This document shows positions 1-7,288 of a stretch of DNA of 19,024 bases, piece by piece. The DNA lies in NCBI GenBank assembly GCA_016719485.1, contig JADJZB010000005.1:1-19024 (forward strand), in the 5' to 3' direction. The stretch's first letter is position 1. Each line of letters opens with the position of its first letter. The position numbers and the translations under genes are program-made. This DNA comes from Holophagales bacterium. Its GTDB lineage: Bacteria; Acidobacteriota; Thermoanaerobaculia; UBA5066. A model generated the notes under the pieces. The model ran no database searches, was not told where the DNA came from, and worked only from the letters and a program-made list of their open reading frames with translations.

Positions 1-843
1 TTCCTCTCGGTCCTCGGACGGACAGTCTCCCTCACGGCTGGCGCCTCCACGCCTACGTCCTGATGGGGAACCACTACCACCCTCCTCGTCCGAGACGCCC
101 GAGCCGACCCTCTCGCGGGGATGCGTGACCCTGAACAGCGTCACGACGCAGCGCTTCAACCGCCGGCACGGCCGGGCGGGGCGCCCTTTCGAGGGCCGGT
201 TCAAGGCGATCCTTCGAAAGGGACGCGCACCTGCTGGAAGTCGCCCGCTACGTCGTGCTGAACCCGGTGAAGGTCGGCTTCGCCCGAACTGCGGCGTCCT
301 GGCCCTGGTCGAGCTACAAGGCCACGGCCGGACTCGTCGAGAGGGTCCCGAGTGGCTCGACACCGCGTGGACCTGCGCGAGCGGTTCAGACGGAGATCCG
401 CTCGAGGGCGCGCCGGCGCCACGTCGCCTTCGTTTCCGGAAGGGAAGGGCTCCGGCTTTACGACCCGTGGAGCCAGCTGCGCGGGCAGGTCTTCCTCGGG
501 TCCGAGTTCTCCCGCAGGCGGACGGAAGGCAACCCGGAAGTCCGCGGCCAGGGAAGTGCCGCGGGCCCAAGCGAGCCGGTGACGAGGCGCGGGAGGGAGG
601 TCGGGCGGTTTTCGCGGCCTGACTCGAGGAAGATCGCCCTCGAGCGGATGGCCGCTGCCCGCGCAAGCACCTCGTCGATCGCGCTCTTCTCGCCTGGGCG
701 CTGCGTTCCCGGTCGCGCGCGCCCTCGCCGCGATCGCCGGGTGCCTCGGCGTCGGCGTTGCGCAGGCCTCCGTCCTCGTCCGGCGGGGCGAGACGCTCGC
801 CGGTCAGGACGCGAAGCTGGCGGCGTTCGTAGAGAAGCTCTGA
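1..843 (+). pseudogene. REP-associated tyrosine transposase (RAYT, IS200-like Y1 family), partial and frame-broken
   Basis: RAYTs are single-strand DNA transposases related to IS200/IS605 TnpA that act on REP hairpins. Read across frames the pieces come in the family order: AYVLMGNHYH (the HUH-type metal-binding motif) near 52-90, TPEPTLSRG near 93-120, FNRRHGRAG near 155-180, ARYVVLNPV with the expected catalytic tyrosine near 243-270, WPWSSYKATAGL near 300-330, LRGQVFLGSEF near 478-510, and a helix-turn-helix-like tail ending VEKL at the TGA 841-843. At least five single-base shifts separate these pieces (for example a missing C in the His-Gly-Trp stretch near 33, an extra C after GNHYH, another change near 220). 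The first ~40 residues lie outside the window. The gene cannot make a transposase as written. REP-like repeats follow it at 869-888 and 1573-1592, the usual companions of RAYTs. The family call is firm; whether the damage is real or sequence error is open. Confidence 0.82.
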
Positions 844-865
844 TGGGCTCGGCCGAGCCGCCATA

Positions 866-1534
866 ATGGAAAATCAAGACCTGACCCCATTCCTCGTCGC
901 GGGCGCGAGCGGCCTCGTGGGGGGGGCGCTCGTAAGACGACTGCTCGAGGACGAGACGGGGCCGGGCGTGGTGGCTGTGGTGCGGCGGCCGCTCGGAGGC
1001 GCTGGAGGACGGCTCACGGAGGTCGTGGCGGATTTCGGCCGACTCGAGGGCGTCGCGGTGCCGCCCGTCCGGACGGCGCTCTGCGCCCTCGGGACCACGA
1101 TCGCGCGAGCGGGCTCCGAGGTCGCGTTTCGCGCGGTCGACGTCGAGGCCGTGGCCGCCTTCGCGCGGCTGGCGCGCCGCGCCGGAGCGACCCGCTTCCT
1201 CCTCGTGAGCGCCCTCGGGGCCGACCCGCGGTCGAGAGTTTTCTACAACCGGACGAAGGGCGAGGCGGAGGAGACGGTGAAGTCGGTCGGCTTCGACGGG
1301 GTCGCCCTCTTCCGTCCGTCGCTGCTCGTGGGGGAGCGGGCGGACAGCCGGCCTGCCGAGCGGGCGGCGATCGTGGTCTCGGGCCTCGTCTCGTGGGCCA
1401 TGGCTGGTCCGCTCGCGCGCTGGAAGCCGGTCCCGTCGGAGGTGGTCGCTGCCGCGATGGTCGCGGTGGCGGGCGGCGTGCTCGCCGGCGTGCGGATCGT
1501 GGAGAACGACGAGATACACCGGCTCGGGGCGTGA
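866..1534 (+). CDS. NAD(P)-binding oxidoreductase-like protein, TIP30/HTATIP2 type (atypical SDR)
   Basis: A 222-residue single-domain Rossmann protein. The glycine-rich dinucleotide loop is GASGLVGG (residues 13-20). The segment CALGTTIARAGSE (73-85) and the SALGADPRSRVFYNRTKGEAEE region (115-136, with the Tyr127-x3-Lys131 pair) are typical of the TIP30/HTATIP2 branch of atypical short-chain dehydrogenases, whose bacterial members have no settled substrate. It is cytosolic by appearance, with no signal peptide. The ATG at 866 is the only usual start before the first beta strand (FLVAGASG). There is no convincing Shine-Dalgarno sequence, and residues 2-8 are encoded by a REP-like repeat, so the true N-terminus is uncertain. 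Its second repeat copy lies 39 bases after the stop codon. It stands alone or leads into the YIP1-like gene, which has its own ribosome binding site. Confidence 0.82.
   Translation: MENQDLTPFLVAGASGLVGGALVRRLLEDETGPGVVAVVRRPLGGAGGRLTEVVADFGRLEGVAVPPVRTALCALGTTIARAGSEVAFRAVDVEAVAAFARLARRAGATRFLLVSALGADPRSRVFYNRTKGEAEETVKSVGFDGVALFRPSLLVGERADSRPAERAAIVVSGLVSWAMAGPLARWKPVPSEVVAAAMVAVAGGVLAGVRIVENDEIHRLGA
869..888 (+). repeat. REP-like repeat, copy 1
   Basis: A 20-base stretch here matches 1573-1592 at 19 of 20 positions; the shared core is AATCAAGACCTGACCCC (872-888 and 1576-1592). It begins 25 bases after the RAYT stop codon. Short interspersed repeats next to a RAYT gene are normally its REP substrates, so a REP role is inferred. 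This copy lies inside the first codons of the following gene and encodes its residues 2-8. Confidence 0.7.
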
Positions 1535-1572
1535 CGGCCTGAAGAGGCGCCGCCCGGACGGGCTGTAGAATC

Positions 1573-1592
1573 GAGAATCAAGACCTGACCCC
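1573..1592 (+). repeat. REP-like repeat, copy 2
   Basis: Same orientation and 19/20 identity with 869-888. It sits between the TIP30-like gene and the YIP1-like gene, so the two copies bracket the TIP30-like gene at a spacing of 704 bases. Here the core is followed by TTGA, so TCAAG and CTTGA form a 5-bp inverted repeat around a 9-base loop (1579-1597); copy 1 lacks this pairing. A TAGAAT box lies just upstream (1566-1571) and could be a -10 element for the next gene, although no -35 partner is evident. Confidence 0.7.
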
Positions 1593-1617
1593 TTGACGTC
1601 CTTCGAAGGAGCACGAC

Positions 1618-2352
1618 ATGTCGAGCGACACCCCGGACATTCCTCCACCGCCGACGCCGCCCCTGCCGCCTCCGCCCCCGCCGCCGTACGGCGCCGTCCC
1701 GCAGGTGGGGCTCCCGTGGGAGCGGCGCGCCGAGCTGGGCTTCGTCAACGCGTTCCTCGAGACGATCAAGCTCTTCATCACGAACCCCGCGGACGCGTGG
1801 CAGCGGACGAAGGAGAAGGGCGACTACGCGGAGCCCCTCATTTTCGCCATCCTCGTATCGTGGATCGGCATCGCCGTCTCCAGCGTCTGGAGCAGTCTCT
1901 TCGGGCAGGCGTGGACGGCATTCCTCCCTCCGGAGATGAAGGAAAGGCTCGGCGGAGCGATGGCGACGAACGCCGGCGCGCTCCTGATCCAGGTCGGGCT
2001 CGCGCCGATCCTCGTCCTCATCGGGCTCTTCGTCGGCGCGGCGATCTACCACGCCAGCTTCCTGATCGTCGGCGCGACGAAGGACTCGACCTCCGGCTTC
2101 GAGGGAACGTTCCGCGCCGTCTCCTACGCGTCGGTGTCGAACCTCGCGAACGTCATTCCGTTCGTCGGCGGCCTCGTCGCGGTCGTCTGGAACCTGATCC
2201 TGATGGTGATGGGAGCCGTCCGGATGCACCGGACGACGCAGGGGAAGGCGATCGCGGGGGTCCTGATCCCGTTCGCCGTCTGCTGCGTCTGTATCGTCGT
2301 CGTCGTGGCGGTCGTCATCGGTGGTCTCGCGGCGGCGTTCGCGGGGCGATGA
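1618..2352 (+). CDS. YIP1-family-like multi-pass membrane protein
   Basis: A 244-residue inner-membrane protein. Residues 8-23 are a proline-rich tail (PPPPTPPLPPPPPPP) that is probably cytosolic and flexible. Then comes an amphipathic stretch (TIKLFITNPADAWQRTKEKGDY, about 49-70) typical of the opening of YIP1/DUF1282-type domains, followed by about five hydrophobic segments near 72-95, 120-150, 168-185, 187-203 and 212-240. The asparagine/proline-bearing segment NVIPFVGG (178-185) also fits the family. YIP1-like proteins in bacteria have no established function; permease-like or envelope roles are guesses. The start is supported by an AAGGAG ribosome binding site at 1606-1611, six bases before the ATG. 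The stop is followed after four bases by the start of the DUF2752 gene, so the two are probably co-transcribed. Confidence 0.8.
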   Translation: MSSDTPDIPPPPTPPLPPPPPPPYGAVPQVGLPWERRAELGFVNAFLETIKLFITNPADAWQRTKEKGDYAEPLIFAILVSWIGIAVSSVWSSLFGQAWTAFLPPEMKERLGGAMATNAGALLIQVGLAPILVLIGLFVGAAIYHASFLIVGATKDSTSGFEGTFRAVSYASVSNLANVIPFVGGLVAVVWNLILMVMGAVRMHRTTQGKAIAGVLIPFAVCCVCIVVVVAVVIGGLAAAFAGR

Positions 2353-2356
2353 CGGC

Positions 2357-2788
2357 GTGACCGAGCCCGGCGAGGCGGCGGCCGGCGACCCGCGGCGGCC
2401 GGCCGCCGTCCAGCTCGGGTTCCTCTGGGGGGCGGCCGCGGCGAGCACGGCCGCCCTCGCCCTCGCAGCGCCGGGCCTCGTCTCGCGCGCGGCGTCGGCG
2501 CTCCCGCCCTGCCTGGCGAAGGTCCTCACGGGCGTCCCCTGCCCGGGGTGCGGAAGCGGACGGGCGACCCTCGCCCTCGCCCGGCTCGACCTGCCCGCCG
2601 CGTTCGTCTGGAACCCGCTCTTCTCCCTGGCGGCGCTGCTGTTCGTGGCCGGCGGTGCCGTGGCGCTCGCGATGGCTCTCTCCGGGCGCGGCGTGCCCGA
2701 GCCACGGACGCTCCCCGTCACGCTTCGGGCCGCGCTGGTTCTCGCGGTCGTCGCGAACTGGGCCTGGCTGGTCTTCGACGGGCGATGA
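2357..2788 (+). CDS. DUF2752 membrane protein
   Basis: A 143-residue small membrane protein. The defining DUF2752 motif is present as PCPGCGSGRA (residues 61-70), following a hydrophobic helix (about 22-44) and followed by the family's LARLDLPAAFVWNPL block (74-88) and two more hydrophobic helices (about 88-110 and 122-140). Its function is unknown. The cysteine pair suggests metal or redox chemistry in the family, but that is untested. I chose the GTG at 2357, four bases after the YIP1-like stop, because an earlier in-frame ATG at 2321 would overlap the upstream gene by 32 bases and add only basic, non-conserved residues. Tight spacing makes an operon with the YIP1-like gene likely. It ends 17 bases before the convergent metalloprotease gene. 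Confidence 0.8.
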   Translation: MTEPGEAAAGDPRRPAAVQLGFLWGAAAASTAALALAAPGLVSRAASALPPCLAKVLTGVPCPGCGSGRATLALARLDLPAAFVWNPLFSLAALLFVAGGAVALAMALSGRGVPEPRTLPVTLRAALVLAVVANWAWLVFDGR

Positions 2789-2805
2789 AGCCCTCCCGCG
2801 ACCCG

Positions 2806-3762
2806 TCAGTGGACGAGAGGCGGGTCCTCGTCGTCGCCGTCCCGAAGACGCTCGGGCTCGAGCGGTTCGTCCCGTAGCGCGGAGAGCTCTTCGGCCTCCC
2901 AGGCCGCGAGGCGCGCGGCGCGTCGCCCCCGGGCGACCCGTACCGCCCAGGCCGCGAGGAAAACGATCCCGAGCCACACGGCGGCCGTCGACGTCAGGAT
3001 CGGAAGCCAGCGCTCGAGGCTCCGGCGCGACGTCCAGAAGACCGCCGTCTCGTCGCGGAACGCGACGCCCGTGCGCGCTCGGAACGCCGCCTCGAAGGGC
3101 TCTCCCCCGGCCATCCGGCGAAGGACCCGCTGCGGGAAGGCCGACCCGTGCCGGGCGAGGAGGTCCCCGAAGAACGCCGAGGAGAGCGCGTAGGCCCTGT
3201 TCGCGTCACTCCGCCCTCCGTGGAAGAGCCCGTCGACCTGCGCGAACCTGAGGCGCGGCCCGGTGAGGATGGCAAGCGCCTCGCGCACGTCGTCCTCGAT
3301 CACGCGCTCGCGCCCCGCGGCCATCGCGAGCCCCTCGTCGAACCAGCGGGGCACCATCCGCCCTCCCGCGGCCCGGAACGTCAGGACGTGGGCCACTTCG
3401 TGCCTCACGACGTCGGGAAGCCCGTCGTCCGGCCAAACCGGCGTCCGCGTCGGGATCAGGACGACCGTCCCTGCCGGAGGGTCGGCATATGCCACGGCCC
3501 AGGCGGGGGCGCGCCGGGCGAGGGGGCTGCCCTCCGGCGCGACAAGGACCCGCACCTCGCCCGGGTCCCAGAGGCCCGTCAGCTCCATCGCGGGGACGAA
3601 CGCCTTCGGATCGAGCCGCTCCACCTCCCGCGCGTAGGCGGCGAGAGCGGGAGGTGACGCGACGAGGAGGCGGGGGGGTGCCGAAACGGCGACGGCGGCC
3701 CAGGAGAGGGCCGCCGTCCCGATCAGGATCCGTGAAGCGAATCGCGCCGTCAGCGCTTCCAC
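2806..3762 (-). CDS. Membrane-anchored peptidase-MA-type (gluzincin) zinc metalloprotease
   Basis: A 318-residue protein with an N-terminal signal or anchor (about residues 11-28, ending in AVSAPP), a zinc-protease core and a single C-terminal membrane helix (about 253-275) followed by a basic then acidic tail. The catalytic signature HEVAH is at 121-125 and the third zinc ligand candidate is Glu143 in WFDEGLA, the arrangement of peptidase MA-like proteins. The catalytic domain would lie outside the cytoplasmic membrane. Substrate unknown. No ATG is available; the GTG at 3762 overlaps the 3' end of the dehydrogenase gene by 13 bases, so translation is probably coupled to it. The reading frame is intact. 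It converges on the DUF2752 gene with a 17-base gap. Confidence 0.78.
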   Translation of the reverse strand: MEALTARFASRILIGTAALSWAAVAVSAPPRLLVASPPALAAYAREVERLDPKAFVPAMELTGLWDPGEVRVLVAPEGSPLARRAPAWAVAYADPPAGTVVLIPTRTPVWPDDGLPDVVRHEVAHVLTFRAAGGRMVPRWFDEGLAMAAGRERVIEDDVREALAILTGPRLRFAQVDGLFHGGRSDANRAYALSSAFFGDLLARHGSAFPQRVLRRMAGGEPFEAAFRARTGVAFRDETAVFWTSRRSLERWLPILTSTAAVWLGIVFLAAWAVRVARGRRAARLAAWEAEELSALRDEPLEPERLRDGDDEDPPLVH

Positions 3763-4623
3763 TTCTTCAGGATGTCGATGACGTTGTCCCCGATCCGCAG
3801 GAGGTTCTCCTTCGAGGAGCCGCCGATGTGCGGCGTCATGACGACGTTCGGGGCCGTGAGGAGCGGGCACGACGGGTCGGGCGGGTCGCTGTAGAAGACG
3901 TCGGTCGCGTAGGCGCGCACCTTCCCGCTCTTCAGCGCCTCGGCGAGGTCCTCCTCGACGACGACCTTGCCGCGGGCGGTGTTCACGAGGATGACGCCGT
4001 CCTTCATCTTCGCGATCGCGTTCTTGTCGATCATCCTTCGTCTCCGGGGTGAGCGGCAGGTGGATCGAGATGTAGTCGGAGAGCGCGAAGAGCTCGTGGT
4101 CGTCCTCCACCATCTCGGCGAGGGCGTGGTTGGAGATGTAGTGGTCGTGCGCCACGACGCGCATCCCGAACGCGATGGCGCGGCGTGCGACCTCGGTGCC
4201 GATGAGGCCCGCTCCGAGGAGGCCGAGCGTCTTTCCGTAGAGCTCGGTCCGCTTCAGCTCCTTCTTCAGGAACTTCCCTTCCCTTATGCCGTTGTGCCCC
4301 TCGATGATCCGGTTGGGGACGGTCATCATCAGGGCCATCGTCAGCTCGGCGACGGCGATGGACGAGGCGCGCGGAGTGTTCCGGACCTCGATGCCCTTCG
4401 AGCGGGCGGCCTCGACGTCGATGTTGTCGAGGCCCACGCCACCCCTGATGATGAGCTGCAGGTTCGGAGCGGCGTCGAGGTACTCCTTCGTGACCTTCGT
4501 CTTCGACCGGACGAGGAGGACCTCGGCTTCGGCGATCTTCGCCGCATCCTGCGTGACCTCTCCGAACGGCGTCAGGCGGCCGGGGAGGGAGTCATCGAAG
4601 GCGTCGGCGATCAGGATCTTCAT
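3750..4623 (-). CDS. D-3-phosphoglycerate dehydrogenase-like D-2-hydroxyacid dehydrogenase, short form, one frame break
   Basis: About 291 residues if the frame is repaired, the length of short PGDH-type enzymes without an ACT domain; these oxidise 3-phosphoglycerate with NAD+ at the head of serine synthesis, although other 2-hydroxyacids are possible. Visible are the substrate-domain GGVGLDNIDVEAA (61-73), the NAD-binding GAGLIG (137-142) with Asp160 closing the second strand (NAD preference), catalytic Arg218 in NTARG and His266 in TPHIGGS. The usual catalytic Glu position, 29 residues after the Arg, is Asp247. A frame break lies at about 4035, between ETK and MIDKN: two bases of a Gly codon appear missing (or one is extra). 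The ATG at 4623 has an AGGAGG site 5-6 bases upstream. Divergent from proB and overlapped at its 3' end by the metalloprotease gene. Confidence 0.85.
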
Positions 4624-4642
4624 CTCTTCCTCCTGGTGAGTT

Positions 4643-4660
4643 CGGGCGCCGCAGCGCCCG
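4643..4660. other. Perfect 7-bp hairpin in the leader of the dehydrogenase gene
   Basis: CGGGCGC (4643-4649), loop CGCA, GCGCCCG (4654-4660). On the minus strand it lies between a possible -10 box and the ribosome binding site of the dehydrogenase gene, so it would be in its 5' leader. There is no T-run, so it is not a classic terminator. A regulatory role is only a guess. Confidence 0.4.
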
Positions 4661-4666
4661 GGAGGC

Positions 4667-4672
4667 ATTCTA
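4667..4672 (-). promoter_or_regulatory. Possible -10 box (TAGAAT) of the dehydrogenase gene
   Basis: TAGAAT on the minus strand about 43 bases upstream of the ATG at 4623. It would give a leader of roughly 35-40 nt that contains the hairpin and the AGGAGG site. No recognisable -35 hexamer at 17 bp, so this is weak. Confidence 0.25.
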
Positions 4673-4733
4673 GGCCGGAAGGAAGGTCGGGAGCCTTCCC
4701 GCGTCCGCTCCGCCGGGCCGGCCGAGGGGGAGC

Positions 4734-4739
4734 TACGAT
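4734..4739 (+). promoter_or_regulatory. Possible -10 box (TACGAT) for a leaderless proB transcript
   Basis: TACGAT ends six bases before the proB ATG at 4746, the distance at which transcription would begin at the start codon itself. A G-rich stretch at about 4724-4731 is too far from the ATG to be a good Shine-Dalgarno sequence. The same arrangement occurs before sthA and the MFS gene. No -35 hexamer is evident. Confidence 0.38.
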
Positions 4740-4745
4740 TCGACC

Positions 4746-5942
4746 ATGAATCCTGAGATCGAGTTTCCCGCGGACCGGGTCGCCGCAGCCCGCAGCCGCG
4801 TCTCAGCCGCCCGAAGGGTCGTCGTGAAGGTGGGGACGAACGTCGTGATGGGCGACGACGGCGCCCTCGCCCTCGGGCGCCTCTACGGCCTGATCGAGGC
4901 CGTCGCCGCAGAGCGCCGGAAGGGGCGGGAAATGGTCGTCGTCTCCTCCGGCGCGGTCGGCCTCGGGGCCCAGCGGCTGGGCCTTTCGGGAAAGCCGAAG
5001 TCACTCGCCCTCAAGCAGGCCTGCGCGGCGATCGGGCAGGGGCGGCTCATGTCGATCTGGTCCGACGCGTTCGAGAAGGTCGGCGTCACCGCGGCGCAGG
5101 TCCTCCTGACGGAGGACGACTTCGCGAGCCGCGGGCGATACCTCGCGCTCCGGGCCACGCTCGAGGAGCTCCTCTCCCTCGGTGTCATCCCGGTCCTGAA
5201 CGAGAACGACACCGTGGGGACGGCGGAGCTGGAGGCGCCGGCGGGGCACGTCTTCGGCGACAACGACAAGCTCTCGGCCCTCGTGGCGACCAAGGTCGGG
5301 GCGGACCTCCTCGTGATCCTCTCCGACGTCGATGGCCTTCACACCGCCAACCCCTCCCGGAATCGCCTGGCGCGGCGGATCCCCGTCGTCGCGGAGGTGA
5401 GCCCGGGGGTCCGCGCGCTCGCCGAAGGGGCCGGCGCCCGGGGACGGGGCGGGATGGCCACGAAGCTCGAAGCGGCCGCCATCGCCACCGCCTCCGGCGC
5501 TCTCGCGGTCATCGCGAGCGGCCGCAGGCCCGGCGTGCTCGAGGAGATTCTCGCGGGGGAGGATGCAGGGACCCTCTTCCTTCCGAAGAGCACGCTCACC
5601 GGCAAGCGCCGGTGGATCGCCTGGGCGGCCCTTCCCTCCGGAGCGATCCACGTCAACGACGGCGCCCGCGCGGCGCTCGTTTCCGGGAAGGCGTCCCTCC
5701 TCCCCGCCGGCGTCACCGCCCTGGAGGGGGAGTTCGAGAAGGGGGACGTCGTGAGGATCCTCGGGAGCGACGGGGCTCAGTTCGCCCGCGGCCAGGTCAA
5801 CTACGGCCGCGCCGACGCCGCGAAGCTCGTCGGGCGACGCTCGGACGAGGCGCGGGGAGGAGTCCCCAGGGGCTACGACGCCCTCGTGACGCGCAACAAC
5901 GTCGTCGTGAGAGACGCGGCAGGAGAGGGGGAGGCGAAATGA
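4746..5942 (+). CDS. proB: Glutamate 5-kinase with C-terminal PUA domain
   Basis: ProB phosphorylates L-glutamate with ATP to gamma-glutamyl phosphate, the first and feedback-controlled step of proline synthesis in the cytosol. The 398-residue product has an amino-acid-kinase domain (about 24-262) and a PUA domain (about 297-385), the standard bacterial layout. Motifs: VVVKVGTNVV (25-34) at the phosphate-binding start, SSGAVGLG (67-74), NENDTV (152-157), DNDKLSALVATK (172-183), SDVDGL (193-198) and GRGGMATKLEAA (233-244). The third motif reads GRGGM where GTGGM is usual; this is probably tolerated. The ATG at 4746 is the natural start because only about 23 residues precede the first conserved strand. 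The stop codon overlaps the proA start as ATGA, so the genes form a translationally coupled operon. Confidence 0.97.
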   Translation: MNPEIEFPADRVAAARSRVSAARRVVVKVGTNVVMGDDGALALGRLYGLIEAVAAERRKGREMVVVSSGAVGLGAQRLGLSGKPKSLALKQACAAIGQGRLMSIWSDAFEKVGVTAAQVLLTEDDFASRGRYLALRATLEELLSLGVIPVLNENDTVGTAELEAPAGHVFGDNDKLSALVATKVGADLLVILSDVDGLHTANPSRNRLARRIPVVAEVSPGVRALAEGAGARGRGGMATKLEAAAIATASGALAVIASGRRPGVLEEILAGEDAGTLFLPKSTLTGKRRWIAWAALPSGAIHVNDGARAALVSGKASLLPAGVTALEGEFEKGDVVRILGSDGAQFARGQVNYGRADAAKLVGRRSDEARGGVPRGYDALVTRNNVVVRDAAGEGEAK

Positions 5943-7252
5943 GCACGGACGTCCGGAGAGCCGCGGAGAGCGCCAAGGCCGCTTCCCGCAGGCTCGCCAC
6001 GCTCACGCCGCGCTCGAAGAGCGCCGCGCTCGACGAGATCGCCGCACGCCTCGAAGCCGGCGCCGCCGCGATCCTGGAGGCGAACGCGGCCGACGTCGGC
6101 GAGGCCGAGGAGCGCGCAGCGCGCGGCGACATGACGGAAGCGCTCCTCTCGCGGCTCCGGCTCGACGCCGCGAAGCTCGCCGGGATGGTCGACGGCGTCC
6201 GCGCGGTGGCACGGCTCGAGGACCCGGCAGGCCGCGTCCTCACCCGGACGCTCCTGGACGACGGCCTCGTCCTGGAGAAGGTCTCCTGCCCGCTCGGCGT
6301 CCTGGCGGCCGTCTTCGAGGCACGTCCCGATGCCGTGACGCAGATCTCGGCGCTCGCCATCAAGTCGGGGAACGCCGTGATCCTGAAAGGAGGCCGCGAG
6401 GCGGCCCGGAGCACGGCGGCGCTCGTCGGGGCGATCCGGGCGGGGCTGGCGGAAGCGGGCCTCCCGGAAGACGCCGTCCAGTCGATCCCCGATCGCGAGT
6501 CGGTCGACGCCCTCCTCGCCCTGGACGACCTCGTCGACCTCGTGATCCCGCGCGGCTCGAACGCCCTCGTGAAGTCGATCCGGGAGCGGACGCGGATTCC
6601 GGTCCTCGGGCACGCCGAAGGGGTCTGCCACGTCTACGTGGACGCGGCCGCCGACCCGGAGATGGCGCTCTCCATCGTCCTCGATTCCAAGCTGACCTAC
6701 CCGGCGGCCTGCAACGCCGTGGAGACCGTCCTCGTCCACCGGGCGACCGTGGCGGACGTGATGCTCCCGCTCCTCGGGACTCTCCTCGAGAATAGGGTCG
6801 AGGTGCGCGGCTGCGAGGAGACGTGCGCGGCCGCGCACGGGCTCCCCGTCGCCCCGGCAACGGAGGAGGACTGGCGGACCGAGTACGGCGCCCCGGTGGT
6901 TTCCGTGAAGGTCGTCGAGAGCCTCGACGAGGCGATCGCCTGGGTGAACCGCTACGGCTCGTCCCACACCGAGGCGATCGTCACCGGCGACCGTCTCGCG
7001 GCCGAGCGGTTCCTCGCGGAGGTGGACGCCGCGGGCGTTTACCACAATGCCTCGACCCGCTTCGCCGACGGCATGCGCTACGGCCTCGGGGCCGAGGTCG
7101 GCATCGCGACGGGGAAGCTTCACGCCCGGGGGCCGGTCGGCCTCGAGGGGCTCGTCACCTACCGCTGGATCCTGCGAGGCCACGGCCAGGTGACGGCTTC
7201 CTACGGCCCCCAGGGGCGCGCTTTCCGGCACGAGAAGCTCCCCGTTCACTGA
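5939..7252 (+). CDS. proA: Gamma-glutamyl phosphate reductase
   Basis: ProA reduces gamma-glutamyl phosphate with NADPH to glutamate-5-semialdehyde, which cyclises spontaneously to pyrroline-5-carboxylate for ProC. The 437-residue product has the usual length and an aldehyde-dehydrogenase fold. Visible are EARPDAVTQISALAIKSGNA (127-146), the cofactor-region LKGGREA (149-155), PRGSNALV (204-211), the catalytic Cys258 in YPAACNAVET, the family signature around YGSSHTEAIV (339-348) and NASTRFADG (370-378). The frame is clean. The start overlaps the proB stop (ATGA at 5939-5942), which ties the two enzymes together; the labile phosphate intermediate is thought to pass between them. proC is not in the window. 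The gene converges on the AGCS symporter gene with a 36-base gap in which I see no strong terminator. Confidence 0.97.
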   Translation: MSTDVRRAAESAKAASRRLATLTPRSKSAALDEIAARLEAGAAAILEANAADVGEAEERAARGDMTEALLSRLRLDAAKLAGMVDGVRAVARLEDPAGRVLTRTLLDDGLVLEKVSCPLGVLAAVFEARPDAVTQISALAIKSGNAVILKGGREAARSTAALVGAIRAGLAEAGLPEDAVQSIPDRESVDALLALDDLVDLVIPRGSNALVKSIRERTRIPVLGHAEGVCHVYVDAAADPEMALSIVLDSKLTYPAACNAVETVLVHRATVADVMLPLLGTLLENRVEVRGCEETCAAAHGLPVAPATEEDWRTEYGAPVVSVKVVESLDEAIAWVNRYGSSHTEAIVTGDRLAAERFLAEVDAAGVYHNASTRFADGMRYGLGAEVGIATGKLHARGPVGLEGLVTYRWILRGHGQVTASYGPQGRAFRHEKLPVH

Positions 7253-7288
7253 CGGCGGCGGTCGGCGGCTCCGTCCGGGGCCTCGGGC

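Noticed and set aside
458..1648. Long minus-strand open frame opposite the RAYT and TIP30-like genes
   Set aside because: High GC makes long antisense frames; the product is Arg/Pro-rich with no recognisable motif, while the plus strand carries clear families.
1243..2721. 492-codon minus-strand frame opposite the YIP1-like and DUF2752 genes
   Set aside because: Low-complexity Arg/Asp/Gly composition with no domain; a shadow of two well-supported plus-strand genes.
4030..4040. Programmed ribosomal frameshift in the dehydrogenase gene
   Set aside because: No slippery heptamer, no nearby stimulatory stem or internal Shine-Dalgarno sequence seen; error or mutation is simpler.
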